This document shows positions 40,663 to 53,060 of a stretch of 64,000 nucleotides of DNA, piece after piece. This stretch comes from Sphingobium estronivorans (GTDB lineage: Bacteria; Pseudomonadota; Alphaproteobacteria; Sphingomonadales; Sphingomonadaceae), in assembly GCF_008692605.1 (NCBI RefSeq), contig NZ_LFCT01000019.1:60555-124554 (forward strand), written 5' to 3'. Position 1 is the stretch's first letter. Every line of letters starts with the position of its first letter. Both the position numbers and the translations under genes were made by a program. Under the pieces are notes generated by a model. The model was not told the DNA's origin. It made no database searches and worked only from the letters and a program-made list of their open reading frames with translations.

Positions 40663-43014
40663 ATGTCTATGATTCATTCATGTCTTCGAGGCACGCCGCT
40701 TGCCCTGGCCACTGCGCTTGCGACCGTGCCGGCCGCCGCGCAGCAGGTGCCCGCCACCGGCGCGACCGTTGAAGAAATCGTCGTCACCGCCCAGAAGCGC
40801 GCTGAGAATATTCAGGATGTGCCGATCTCGATCGCCGCTGTGAGCGGCGAGAAGATGGAATCGGCGAATGTCATGACCGTCATGGACCTCGGCCGCGTCG
40901 CGACCAATTTCCAGACCGTTCGCTCCTCGAACACCGGCTCTACGCGCATCGGCATCCGCGGCGTCGGCAGCCTTGCCAACACGCTGATCGAACCGAGCGT
41001 CGCGGTGTTCGTCGACGGCGTCTATGTCCCGCGCTCCGGGTCGATCCTGGGCGCTTTCCTCGACATTGACGGCGTTGAAGTGCTGCGCGGCCCGCAGGGC
41101 ACCCTGTTCGGCCGCAACGCGAGCGTCGGCGCGCTGTCGATCCGCAGCGCGCTGCCGCAGAAAGAGTTTTCGGGCGAAGTGTCGGGCGAGGCCGGGTCGT
41201 TCGACCGCTACAAATTGTCGGGCCATGTCAATCTGCCGATCACTGAAAATGTGTCCGCGCGCATCGCCGGGATGGGGCAATGGTATGACGGTCCGTGGAA
41301 GAACCGCTTCGATGGCAAGACCTATGGCGGGTCGGACGATGTCGCGGTGCGCGGGACGATCAAGGCAGACCTTGGCAATCTCGAATGGATCGTGCGCGGC
41401 GACTTCACCCGGCTTGACGGCGACGGCGTCGCCAATTTCGATTTCGACCCGACATCGGTCGCCCCGGCGCGTCTCGCTTTCCTGCAAGCTGCGTTCAACG
41501 GCGGTCCCGACACCAATTTGAACGACCGGGTGATGAACCAGTCGGTCGCTTCGGGGCTGGTCGACAAGAATTGGGGGGTTTCCAGCACCGCGTCGCTCGA
41601 CGTCGGCGACTCCACGCTCCGTCTGATCAACAGCTATCGCAAATGGACGAACGACCAGCTCGACGGCGATATCATCTTCCTGCCGGTCCCGCTCGCGACG
41701 CGGCGCAGCCTGTTCAATTCGGGCAGCCAGAACCATGAGTTGCAGTTCATCTCGCCCGAACGCAAGTGGCTGGGCGGCCATTTGGACATGGTCGCGGGCC
41801 TCTATTATTTCGAAGAGAAGTTCGCGCTCGGCGAGCAGCTCAATCTGGCCTCGCAATATTGCAACGTCCTTGTCCCCGCCGGGCCGGGACGCACCGCCTG
41901 CGCCGCTTATTATGCCAGCACCGGCGGGACCGCCGCGACCGACCAGGATGTGTTCCAGAAGGTTCGCAGCGTCGCTGCCTATGCGCAGGGCAATATCTAC
42001 ATCTCCGACGCGCTGTCGCTGACCCTGGGCGGCCGCTGGACGAACGATCGCAAGCGCGGCACCTATTCCCAGGTCTCCAGCCCCTTCACCCAGGCGATCC
42101 GCGCGCCTGAGGTGCTGACCTATCCCGGCCTGTCGGAAAGCCGCTTCACCTATCGCATCAGCCTGAATTACAAGCCGGCCGACGATGTGATGCTCTTCGC
42201 CAACCATTCGACCGGCTATAAATCGGGCGGATATAATTCGGGCGGCGGCGTGCCCGCGCTGTCGACTTTCGACGCCAACGGCAACCTGATCTCGACCCGG
42301 CGGGTCTTCGATCGCGAAACGGTGAAGAATTATGAGGTCGGCATCAAGTCGAGCTGGCTCGACCGCACGCTGACGGCCAATCTGACGCTGTACCGCATGG
42401 ATATTTCGGGCTTCCAGGATCGCGCTTTCGACGGGGTCAGCTTCGTCGTCCGCAACGCCGGCAATTTGCGCCAGCAGGGTTTCGAGTTCGACATGGTGAT
42501 GGCGCCGGTGCGCAATTTCTCCGTGTCCAGCTCGATCGCCTATCTGGACTCCGCATTCACCAATTTCCCCAACGCATCGGGCCTTCCCGGCGTGGGCGGC
42601 ACGCAAGACCTGAAGGGCAAGCCCAACAGCTTCTCGCCCAAATGGTCGGGCAACGTCGCGGTCGACTGGAAGGGCGACATCGGTTCGAGCGGGCTGAACT
42701 GGGCGGCGAACGCGAATGTGTCCTTCGTCTCCGACCAATATGTCGGCACCGTCAACGACGCCAATCCGCAGTCGATCGCCGACGGCTATGCGTTGCTGGG
42801 CGCGCGGTTGACCCTCAACGGTCCCAGCGACCGCTGGTCGCTCGCGGTCTTCGGGAGCAATCTGACCAACACCCACTATCGTCCGCTGGCGGTCTATCAG
42901 CCGCTCGGCGGGGCGCTCGGCCTCAACAATGGCGTTTTCCCCGGCAGTACGGCGAACCGTATCCTCGCAAACGAGCCGCGGACCTACGGGGTTACGGGCA
43001 CCGTCCGTTTCTGA
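40663..43014 (+). CDS. TonB-dependent outer-membrane receptor (3)
   Basis: A 783-residue receptor, paralogous to TBDR 2. The signal peptide ends in PAAAQQ, the TonB box-like segment is EEIVVTAQKR, and the plug contains IGIRGVGSLANTLIEPSVAVFVDGVYVPRSGSILGAFLDI and EVLRGPQGTLFGRNASVGALS. The barrel ends GVTGTVRF. AATGGGAGGGACC precedes the ATG. It is placed between the exporter and an acyl-CoA ligase in the plus-strand series, with operator site 5 just upstream. It probably imports the organosulfonate across the outer membrane (inference). Confidence 0.93.
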   Translation: MSMIHSCLRGTPLALATALATVPAAAQQVPATGATVEEIVVTAQKRAENIQDVPISIAAVSGEKMESANVMTVMDLGRVATNFQTVRSSNTGSTRIGIRGVGSLANTLIEPSVAVFVDGVYVPRSGSILGAFLDIDGVEVLRGPQGTLFGRNASVGALSIRSALPQKEFSGEVSGEAGSFDRYKLSGHVNLPITENVSARIAGMGQWYDGPWKNRFDGKTYGGSDDVAVRGTIKADLGNLEWIVRGDFTRLDGDGVANFDFDPTSVAPARLAFLQAAFNGGPDTNLNDRVMNQSVASGLVDKNWGVSSTASLDVGDSTLRLINSYRKWTNDQLDGDIIFLPVPLATRRSLFNSGSQNHELQFISPERKWLGGHLDMVAGLYYFEEKFALGEQLNLASQYCNVLVPAGPGRTACAAYYASTGGTAATDQDVFQKVRSVAAYAQGNIYISDALSLTLGGRWTNDRKRGTYSQVSSPFTQAIRAPEVLTYPGLSESRFTYRISLNYKPADDVMLFANHSTGYKSGGYNSGGGVPALSTFDANGNLISTRRVFDRETVKNYEVGIKSSWLDRTLTANLTLYRMDISGFQDRAFDGVSFVVRNAGNLRQQGFEFDMVMAPVRNFSVSSSIAYLDSAFTNFPNASGLPGVGGTQDLKGKPNSFSPKWSGNVAVDWKGDIGSSGLNWAANANVSFVSDQYVGTVNDANPQSIADGYALLGARLTLNGPSDRWSLAVFGSNLTNTHYRPLAVYQPLGGALGLNNGVFPGSTANRILANEPRTYGVTGTVRF

Positions 43015-43037
43015 CGACCAAAATGCAGGGCTAAAAA

Positions 43038-43071
43038 GCCTCCCGGCACGCGCTCCGCGTCGCCGGGAGGC
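43038..43071. terminator. Hairpin between TBDR 3 and acyl-CoA ligase 2
   Basis: Arms GCCTCCCGGC and GCCGGGAGGC with a 14-base loop, about 25 bases after the TBDR stop. There is no T-run on the plus strand, so it may act as a partial terminator that lowers expression of the enzymes relative to the receptor. A T-run exists on the minus strand, but no gene there needs it. Confidence 0.5.
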
Positions 43072-43093
43072 AGCCGCCCCAGGAAAGGAAAGC

Positions 43094-44713
<1,620 letters not shown>

Positions 44714-44749
44714 CCAAGCGAGACGAGCTTCTGACGGGAGAGAGATTTC

Positions 44750-46774
<2,025 letters not shown>

Positions 46775-46784
46775 GAGGGATGAC

Positions 46785-48023
46785 ATGGACAAGCTCGATA
46801 CCTGGCTGGCGACGAAGAGCAGCCGCCGCCGCTTTCTCGGCCGCGCCGCTCTTGGTGGCGCTGCCGTAGCTGCCGGACCGGCGCTGGCGCAGAGCCTTGT
46901 CGACCTGCATCTGCCCGGGGGCAATGCCGAGCGCCCGATCACCAGCGCCTTCCCCGGCAAGGGCAGCATGATCCTGCAACGCATGCATCCCCCGCTGCTC
47001 GAAACGCCGATGGAGGTGTTCGACCGGGATGTCTTCACGCCCAACGATCAGTTTTTCGTCCGTTGGCACTGGGCGGACATTCCGACGTCCATCGACGTCG
47101 ACAGCTTCCGCCTGACCGTGCGCGGCCATGTCGAGCGGCCGTTGTCGATCAGCCTTGCGCAACTGCTGCGCCTGCCGCGCGTCGAGATGGCGGCCGTCAA
47201 CCAATGTTCGGGCAATAGCCGCGGCCTGTTCCAGCCTCGCGTGCCCGGTGCCCAGTGGGGTCACGGCGCAATGGGTAACGCCAAATGGCTGGGGGTGCGG
47301 CTGCGCGACATTCTGGACTATGCGGGCGTGAAGGCCGGGGCCGCGCAGGTGCGCTTTGGCGCGCTTGATCAGCCCGTGGTTGCGGGCGGACCCGATTTCG
47401 GAAAGGCGCTGGCCATAGATCATGCCCGCGACGGCGAAGTGATGGTCGCCTTCGGCATGAACGGCGACCAGCTTCCGTTGCTCAACGGATTTCCCACGCG
47501 ACTGATCGTGCCGGGCTGGTATTCGACATACTGGGTCAAGATGTTGAACGATATCGAGGTGCTGCCCGGTCCCGACGATGAATATTGGATGGCCAAGGCG
47601 TACAAGATTCCGGCGACCCCCGGCGCCAACGTGAAGCCGGGCGCGAAGGATTTTCCCACCGTGCCCATCAACCGGATGATCCCGCGATCCTGGGTGACCA
47701 GCCTGGGCGAAGGTCAGGCGATCGCCTATGACCGGACGATCCCGCTGGGCGGTATCGCCATGGGCGGCGACTGCGGGGTGGCCAAGGTCGATGTTTCCGC
47801 CGATGGCGGGCGAAGCTGGCATCCTGCGAAGCTCGGCACGGACCATGGCAAATACAGCTTCCGCCGTTGGGATGCGCAGGTGCCGCTCGCCGGGCGGGGC
47901 CATGTCAGGCTCATGTCGCGGTGCTGGAATAGCGCCGGGCACGCCCAACCGATGGAACCGATCTGGAACCCGAGCGGGTTCATGCGCGGCAATGTCGAAA
48001 CCACCACCATCGTGGCATCGTGA
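46785..48023 (+). CDS. sorA: Sulfite dehydrogenase, molybdenum subunit
   Basis: A 412-residue periplasmic molybdopterin enzyme of the sulfite oxidase family. A twin-arginine signal, SSRRRFLGRAALGG, precedes AAGPALAQ. The Mo-binding cysteine is C141 in AAVNQCSGNSRG, followed by FQPRVPGAQWGHGAMGNAKWLGVRLRDIL. The C-terminal Mo-co dimerisation domain (about 290-405) contains GDCGVAKVDVSADGGRSWHPA. The NQCSGNSRG block and the partner cytochrome next door fit SorA of Starkeya rather than SoxC or YedY. It oxidises sulfite to sulfate. It starts 10 bases after the ECH/HCDH stop, behind AGGAGGG, so it is in the catabolic operon. Confidence 0.92.
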   Translation: MDKLDTWLATKSSRRRFLGRAALGGAAVAAGPALAQSLVDLHLPGGNAERPITSAFPGKGSMILQRMHPPLLETPMEVFDRDVFTPNDQFFVRWHWADIPTSIDVDSFRLTVRGHVERPLSISLAQLLRLPRVEMAAVNQCSGNSRGLFQPRVPGAQWGHGAMGNAKWLGVRLRDILDYAGVKAGAAQVRFGALDQPVVAGGPDFGKALAIDHARDGEVMVAFGMNGDQLPLLNGFPTRLIVPGWYSTYWVKMLNDIEVLPGPDDEYWMAKAYKIPATPGANVKPGAKDFPTVPINRMIPRSWVTSLGEGQAIAYDRTIPLGGIAMGGDCGVAKVDVSADGGRSWHPAKLGTDHGKYSFRRWDAQVPLAGRGHVRLMSRCWNSAGHAQPMEPIWNPSGFMRGNVETTTIVAS

Positions 48024-48033
48024 GGAGGGGCTG

Positions 48034-48444
48034 ATGAAGACTCCTTCCACCGGCGCGCTGGCAGCCAGCATGATTGGGATCGCGGTGTTGGCGCTCATCG
48101 TAACGGGTCGGCCCGGCGGTCATGCACCCGCGCCATCGCCCGCGCCTGAAGGTCCGGCGCCTTCGAGCGTCAGCTTCGCCGGGTTCACGCTGACCTCCGA
48201 CGCGGTCAGCCTGCCGGTCGACGACCGGCAATTTCCCGATGGGCCGCATGCCGACGTCATCAACGCGAACTGCACGTCCTGCCACTCGGCCAGCATGGCG
48301 CTGACTCAACCGACACTTTCGGCCGAGCAATGGAAGGCGACCGTCACCAAGATGAAGGAGGTCTATAAGGCGCCCGTCGCCGAACAGGACATTCCCGCGA
48401 TCGTCGACTATCTGACGGCACTCAGCAGCCATCAGGCCAAGTGA
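48034..48444 (+). CDS. sorB: Sulfite dehydrogenase, c-type cytochrome subunit
   Basis: A 136-residue periplasmic monohaem cytochrome with an N-terminal signal/anchor (LAASMIGIAVLALIV), one haem-binding CTSCH near residue 86, and a later Met-containing segment (TKMKEVY) that may supply the axial ligand. It starts 10 bases after sorA, behind GAGGAGGGG. It accepts electrons from SorA and passes them to the respiratory chain. It is the last gene of the plus-strand series that starts at 34314. Confidence 0.92.
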   Translation: MKTPSTGALAASMIGIAVLALIVTGRPGGHAPAPSPAPEGPAPSSVSFAGFTLTSDAVSLPVDDRQFPDGPHADVINANCTSCHSASMALTQPTLSAEQWKATVTKMKEVYKAPVAEQDIPAIVDYLTALSSHQAK

Positions 48445-48814
48445 GCGGCGCGGGGTCTCCAAGCCGATGGCCTGCGGATCCGCTTGAGTTGCGCGGTTAG
48501 ACATTGGGCGGAGGCCCTGGATCGGGCGGCTTTGCACGGATCTTTGGTTGCGCGCCAGTTTCAGGGAAGCTGAAAGGTGTCGACGGCCAGAGCCGCCCTC
48601 ATGTTGAGCGTTCCGCCTGCCATCCGATCATGGATCGACAACAGAATGGCGGACGATTGTCTCGATTTTCTCTAATTCGTCATAAGCGATCCCTGACCCA
48701 GCCGGTTCGTGCGGTTCACAGAGGAAAGAGGGCGGCGAGCTTCGGCAATTCCGTTGACAAGCAAATCTCCGGCGATTAAAGAACGTTCATTCTGTAATGA
48801 GCCGGAGCTGGTGA
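48445..48814. promoter_or_regulatory. 370-bp intergenic region, sorB / TetR
   Basis: No gene I can support; the short open frames have no family features. Near the TetR start there is a sigma-70-like promoter: TTGACA at 48754-48759, a 17-base spacer, then TAAAGA. It is followed at once by the palindrome GAACGTTC (48781-48788), a plausible autoregulatory operator. I saw no convincing T-tailed terminator after sorB. Confidence 0.5.
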
Positions 48815-49444
48815 ATGGCTCGCCCTGTAAAATATGATCGCGATCAGGTCGTCGACCTCGCGACCCGGCAATTCTGGGAAGATGGCTTTGCCGCCTGCGA
48901 TGTCGAAACATTGACGCGCGCCTTGGGGCTTAATCGCCACAGCCTGTACAAAAGCTTCGGAGGCAAGGCGGGCCTGTTCCACGATGCACTGGAACATTAT
49001 CTCGACCTCGTCACCGCGCCTTATCTCATGTTGCTCGAGAGGGGTGCCGGACTCGACGACATCGTGGCTTATTTCGACATCGCCACGCGGCCGGCAAAGG
49101 GGGACGGGCCTGAAGCGATAGCGGAGTTGGACCCGCGAGGCTGCCTCATTGCCAACACGGCGGTCGAAATCGGTCGGTCCGATCCTGAGGTCGCGGCGAT
49201 TGTCGATCGTTACTATGATCGTGTCGAGCGCGGCTTCGCGGGTCTCGTCATGCGCGGTCAGGCCTCAGGTTCCATACGCAGCGATATCGATCCTGACGCC
49301 ACTGCGCGATGGCTCCTCCTGACCAGCCAAGGGCTGAGTGTCTCAGCGAGGATGGGACGCGCCGATCCCGGTCTGGCTGCCATCGTCCGCGCGGCGCTCG
49401 CACCGCCTGCGCACATTCCTCTTTCGGAGAAGGACTGCCGATGA
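48815..49444 (+). CDS. TetR-family regulator
   Basis: A 209-residue TetR protein with the N-terminal helix-turn-helix RDQVVDLATRQFWEDGFAACDVETLTRALGLNRHSLYKSFGGKAGLFHDAL. The C-terminal ligand domain has PRGCLIANTAVEIG, typical of the NemR/ComR-like subgroup whose Cys can sense electrophiles. A GAACGTTC palindrome overlaps its likely promoter. Its stop overlaps the start of the AhpD-like gene (ATGA), so it probably represses its own operon with the two CMD-family proteins. Confidence 0.92.
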   Translation: MARPVKYDRDQVVDLATRQFWEDGFAACDVETLTRALGLNRHSLYKSFGGKAGLFHDALEHYLDLVTAPYLMLLERGAGLDDIVAYFDIATRPAKGDGPEAIAELDPRGCLIANTAVEIGRSDPEVAAIVDRYYDRVERGFAGLVMRGQASGSIRSDIDPDATARWLLLTSQGLSVSARMGRADPGLAAIVRAALAPPAHIPLSEKDCR

Positions 49445-49935
49445 CCGAAACTCTCTCCAGCGTCAATCTAGACGCTGCTCTCTCCAAGGGGGGAGCCGCA
49501 GCCGCCGGCTTGACCCGATTGTGGGAGAGCCTCTGGCAACAGGATCATGTCCCGCCTGCACTGCTCGAACTCTGCCGGCTCAACTTCGCGCGGCTGTACA
49601 ATGACACGGCGGAGTTGGGCGCCGCTATGCCCTATCTCCCGACCGATGCGGTCACCGCAGACCGGCGGCAAGCGGTAATCGAAGGGAAGGCGCATGACAG
49701 CGCCCTCTTTTCGGAAGCGGAGAAGGCGGCTCTCTTCTTCGCCGAATATTATTGGATGGATGCCCAATCGATCACGGATGAGGCGGCCGATGCTGTGAAG
49801 GCGCATTTCGGGGAGCCCGGCCTGGTCCTGCTGATCGAGGCGTTGGGCTGTATCGATGCCCGGATCCGCACCGCGCGCTGCCTGCGCGACATGGCCGCTT
49901 TTGCTCCTGCCATGGAGGCTACGTATGTCCGCTAA
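49441..49935 (+). CDS. CMD/AhpD-like protein without redox CxxC
   Basis: A 164-residue all-helical protein that resembles the AhpD-like protein encoded just after it: LLELCRLNFARLYNDTAEL aligns with LLEIVRLRNARTVNCVICRSV of the neighbour. The CxxC positions are replaced, so it is unlikely to be a peroxidase on its own. EAEKAALFFAEYYWMDAQSITDEAADAVKAHFGE is the usual CMD second half. It is coupled to TetR at the start, and its stop overlaps the next gene. The pair may form a heteromer in which only one subunit is redox-active (inference). Confidence 0.75.
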   Translation: MTETLSSVNLDAALSKGGAAAAGLTRLWESLWQQDHVPPALLELCRLNFARLYNDTAELGAAMPYLPTDAVTADRRQAVIEGKAHDSALFSEAEKAALFFAEYYWMDAQSITDEAADAVKAHFGEPGLVLLIEALGCIDARIRTARCLRDMAAFAPAMEATYVR

Positions 49936-50452
49936 ACCCCGCGCCACGGGTCCCGGTACACAAACCGGCAATGTCATTCGCGATAGTGCGATGGGTCTCG
50001 TGCCCGAAACTGTTTCGCACATCATCGCTCTCAATGGCAGCGTCTGGCGCGACAGCCTGGTGACGCCATCGCTGCTTGAAATTGTCCGGCTGCGCAACGC
50101 CCGCACGGTGAATTGCGTCATTTGCAGATCCGTGCGCTACGATGTCGCCCGTCAGGATGGGCTGACCGAGGACCGCGCCGACATGGTCGCCGACGGTTAT
50201 GAACAGAGCGCGCTCACCACGCGGGAAAAGGCGGCTCTGACACTGGCCGATTCCTATCTTGGATTCCCGGCAGGCGTGAATGCCGATGCCGCAAAGCAGA
50301 TCACCGGAGAATTTTCAGAAGCGGAGATCGCGTCGTTGCTGGTGGCGTTGATGAACTTCAACATCAGCTCGCGAACGGCCGTGAGCATCGGGGGGATGCC
50401 GGAAAATCCCTTGCCGATCATGGAGGTGTCTCTCGCCATCGCCGCGGATTGA
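49925..50452 (+). CDS. AhpD-like carboxymuconolactone decarboxylase family protein with CxxC
   Basis: A 175-residue protein with the AhpD-type redox motif NCVICRSVRYDVARQDGL (CxxC) and the helical block TTREKAALTLADSYLGFPAGVNADAAKQITGEFSEAEIASLLVALMNFNISSR. It begins 11 bases inside the preceding gene. AhpD family members act as alkylhydroperoxidases or related redox enzymes. The histidine that often follows the second Cys in AhpD (CxxCxxxH) is an Arg or Tyr here. The role is probably detoxification under TetR control. Confidence 0.85.
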   Translation: MSAKPRATGPGTQTGNVIRDSAMGLVPETVSHIIALNGSVWRDSLVTPSLLEIVRLRNARTVNCVICRSVRYDVARQDGLTEDRADMVADGYEQSALTTREKAALTLADSYLGFPAGVNADAAKQITGEFSEAEIASLLVALMNFNISSRTAVSIGGMPENPLPIMEVSLAIAAD

Positions 50453-50579
50453 TCCGCTTGCGCCGGGAGGTCCGGCGCAAGCTGATCGTCGATATTCTTT
50501 TCACCAAAGACGAACCATGGTCGATGGCCGCCATGCATATTGGGAAGCGGACCGGCCGCTCGCCGAATGCGTCGATTAT

Positions 50580-50616
50580 ACCGGGATCCGATGAGTTCGC
50601 CTCATCGGATCCCGGT
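50580..50616. terminator. Strong hairpin between convergent genes
   Basis: Perfect 16-base arms ACCGGGATCCGATGAG / CTCATCGGATCCCGGT with a 5-base loop, between the AhpD-like gene and the convergent TBDR 4. There is no T-run on either strand. It is likely a bidirectional barrier. Confidence 0.6.
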
Positions 50617-50714
50617 CAAGCCCGCGCTACGCTTGCGCGTTTCCAAGTGGCGATGCGTCAGCATCTCAGCGACTTGGGATGGCGGCTTCGATCTCTATTG
50701 ATCGAAAAAAGGAA

Positions 50715-52877
50715 TTAATATTCAAAGACCAGTTCTAATCCGTAGGTTCGCGGTTCACCGAAGATTGCGCCGGGAAGCCCCGTGTTGAAGTGGGTGACAT
50801 AATATTCCTTGTCGGTCAGGTTCTTCCCGAAGGCCGACAGTCGCCAGGTGCCGAAACCGACCGGAATATCGGACAGCGTCAGGCGCGCGTTGAGCAGACC
50901 ATAGTCGCCAATGATATATCGCGGATCGGCAGTCGCGGTCGATTTCTTGCTCTGCATGAAATAGTCCACATTGGCGGTCAGCACACCGATCGGCGTTTCG
51001 GGGAAGACATATTCAACGCTGGTCGTCAGCGTGTGGTGGGGCGCCTCGATGAAAGTATAGCGATTGGTGATGTCCGCGCCCGTGACGGGATCGTTAATCT
51101 GCTGAAACTTCGCATCCAGATAGGCATAGTTGGCAGAGAAGGTCAGGGCGTCCGACGGCTTGGCGGTCAGTTCCAGTTCAAGGCCCTGGATCCGCGCTTT
51201 GCCGGCATTGAACACATCCGTGACGGCGACGTTGTTGGGATCGGTCTGGACGTTGGTCTGAATATCCTTGTAGTTCGAACGGAACGCCGAAATGTTGAAG
51301 CGCAGCCGGTTGTCGAGCCAGGTCGATTTCAGGCCCAGTTCGAAGGAATCGAGCGTTTCAGGGCCAAATCCTTCATTGAAACGCTGAACCGTGCTAGCGC
51401 GCAGATTATAGCCGCCGGTCTTGTAGCCCTTCGAATATTTGGCATAGAAATTGATATCGCGCGTGAAATTATATCCGATCACCGCGCTGGGAGCCAGGTT
51501 GGAGAAGCTGTTATCGCCCCTGCCGGTCGGCAGCACGATCGGCGCACCGACCAGCGGGGTACTGGTCTGATCAAGCGTTGCCTTGCGTTCGTCACGCGAC
51601 CAGCGCAGGCCGCCGGTGACATAGAGTCCGTCGAGGAACTGGGGGCGCCATGTCGCCTGGCCATACAGCGCATAGGCACGGTTATTGACCGTCGCCGCGC
51701 GATCGAGCCGCGCACGTCCCGCGGGGATGCTGAAATCCGTGCCGTTGGCCTTTTCATCGAAATAATAGGCGCCCAGCACGTATTCGAGCTGCTTGTCAAA
51801 GGCCGAGCCGATCAGTTGCAGTTCTTCGCTCCACTGCTTCTGATTCTGGTTGAAGCCGGTCAGGATGAGCGGGAAGGGACCAGCGGCGCCCGTCAGATAA
51901 TTCTGATTGGTGTCGTTCGAAAGCTTTCGGTAGCCGGTCAAGGACTTGACCGTGAGCGTGTCGGACACTTCCCAGCTCGCGGTGAAATTATGCCCCTGCG
52001 AGCGAACGTCATTGCGCTCGAGATTCCGCACGAAAGGCGAACCTTCGCTCGGACGGTCGGCGACGAGCGGATAGAAGGGCGCCGCGACGATATAGGGCGG
52101 CGTATCGTTGATGTCCGAGCGGTCGTAGCTGTAACGCAGGTCAAGCCCGTCCACCGGCTGCCAATGCACGGCGGCGCGATAGCCGTCGCGACGCTGGTCG
52201 CCCCAGCGGTCGACGCCTGTACCCGGATTCTTGACGAAGCCGTTCTTCTCGCTGTGCAGATAGGCCAGTTCGACGGCGAGCGTGTCGCCGATCGGCACGT
52301 TGATGCTGGTGCGGGTGCGGAACTGGTCGTAATTTCCGTAAGTCAGGCTTTGCTTGGCATGGAACTCACCCAGCACCGGGGCGCGGGTGATATAGTTGAT
52401 CGCGCCGCCGGTCGCGTTGCGGCCATAGAGCGAGCCCTGCGGGCCGCGCAGCACTTCGATCCGCTCGACATCGGCGATTTCGGCCGACAGCCCCTGCCCG
52501 CGTGCGATGTAGATGCCGTCCAGATAGATGGCGACACTGGGATCGACCGTGATCTGGTCGTCATTGTTGCCCACGCCGCGAATGAACACGCGCGCGGTGG
52601 TCGCGCTGTTGGGGTGCGGGGTGACCTGAAGCGCGGGCACCTGCGAACGCAGGTCGGTCAGATCGACAATGCCCTTCTTCTCCAGCATCGCGCTGGTCAT
52701 CGCCACGATCGAGATGGGCGTTTTCTGGAGCGATTCCGACCGCTTCTGGGCCGTCACGACAATTTCCCCCAGCCCGGAATCCGGGGCGGCCCCATCGGCG
52801 CCCTCTTGGGCCATCGCCGGCGCAGCTACAATGGCTATGGCCAGAGCGGCAACAGCGCTCGTCGTCCTGTAGTTCAT
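50715..52877 (-). CDS. TonB-dependent outer-membrane receptor (4)
   Basis: A 720-residue receptor with a signal peptide ending in APAMAQ, a TonB box-like GEIVVTAQKR, and a plug with VFIRGVGNNDDQITVDPSVAIYLDGIYIARGQGLSAEIADVERIEVLRGPQGSLYGRNATGGAINYIT. The barrel ends in LELVFEY. It is shorter than the other three receptors and not an obvious close paralogue of them. It is the gene downstream of the DUF1254/DUF1214 protein on the same strand, separated by a hairpin. The ligand is unknown. Confidence 0.93.
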   Translation of the reverse strand: MNYRTTSAVAALAIAIVAAPAMAQEGADGAAPDSGLGEIVVTAQKRSESLQKTPISIVAMTSAMLEKKGIVDLTDLRSQVPALQVTPHPNSATTARVFIRGVGNNDDQITVDPSVAIYLDGIYIARGQGLSAEIADVERIEVLRGPQGSLYGRNATGGAINYITRAPVLGEFHAKQSLTYGNYDQFRTRTSINVPIGDTLAVELAYLHSEKNGFVKNPGTGVDRWGDQRRDGYRAAVHWQPVDGLDLRYSYDRSDINDTPPYIVAAPFYPLVADRPSEGSPFVRNLERNDVRSQGHNFTASWEVSDTLTVKSLTGYRKLSNDTNQNYLTGAAGPFPLILTGFNQNQKQWSEELQLIGSAFDKQLEYVLGAYYFDEKANGTDFSIPAGRARLDRAATVNNRAYALYGQATWRPQFLDGLYVTGGLRWSRDERKATLDQTSTPLVGAPIVLPTGRGDNSFSNLAPSAVIGYNFTRDINFYAKYSKGYKTGGYNLRASTVQRFNEGFGPETLDSFELGLKSTWLDNRLRFNISAFRSNYKDIQTNVQTDPNNVAVTDVFNAGKARIQGLELELTAKPSDALTFSANYAYLDAKFQQINDPVTGADITNRYTFIEAPHHTLTTSVEYVFPETPIGVLTANVDYFMQSKKSTATADPRYIIGDYGLLNARLTLSDIPVGFGTWRLSAFGKNLTDKEYYVTHFNTGLPGAIFGEPRTYGLELVFEY

Positions 52878-52952
52878 CTGATCAATCTCACCTTATTATA
52901 AACATAGTGCGGATGGGGGACGGCCCTCCACCCTGTCTGGACGGCCGCGATG

Positions 52953-52995
52953 AGAGCGGGTTTCGATCCGACGGCGTCAGATCGAAACCCGCTCT
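52953..52995. terminator. Hairpin between DUF1254 gene and TBDR 4
   Basis: Perfect 16-base arms AGAGCGGGTTTCGATC / GATCGAAACCCGCTCT with an 11-base loop. It probably ends or attenuates the DUF1254 transcript before the receptor gene. There is no T-run on the minus strand. Confidence 0.55.
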
Positions 52996-53060
52996 ATTCC
53001 TTGTTTTACCGTGATGTCCTGTCCGTCAGATGATGCCACCGACGGGCAGCTGTTTTCCGT

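Noticed and set aside
46785..48444. SorA-SorB read as SoxCD sulfur dehydrogenase
   Set aside because: SoxD is a diheme cytochrome and SoxCD sits with soxXYZAB. Here the cytochrome has one CxxCH, no sox genes are present, and the molybdenum subunit has the NQCSGNSRG block fitting SorA.
48445..48814. Possible insertion-sequence remnant after sorB
   Set aside because: The stretch is non-coding in all frames with no terminal inverted repeats or target duplications, and no transposase motif is visible.
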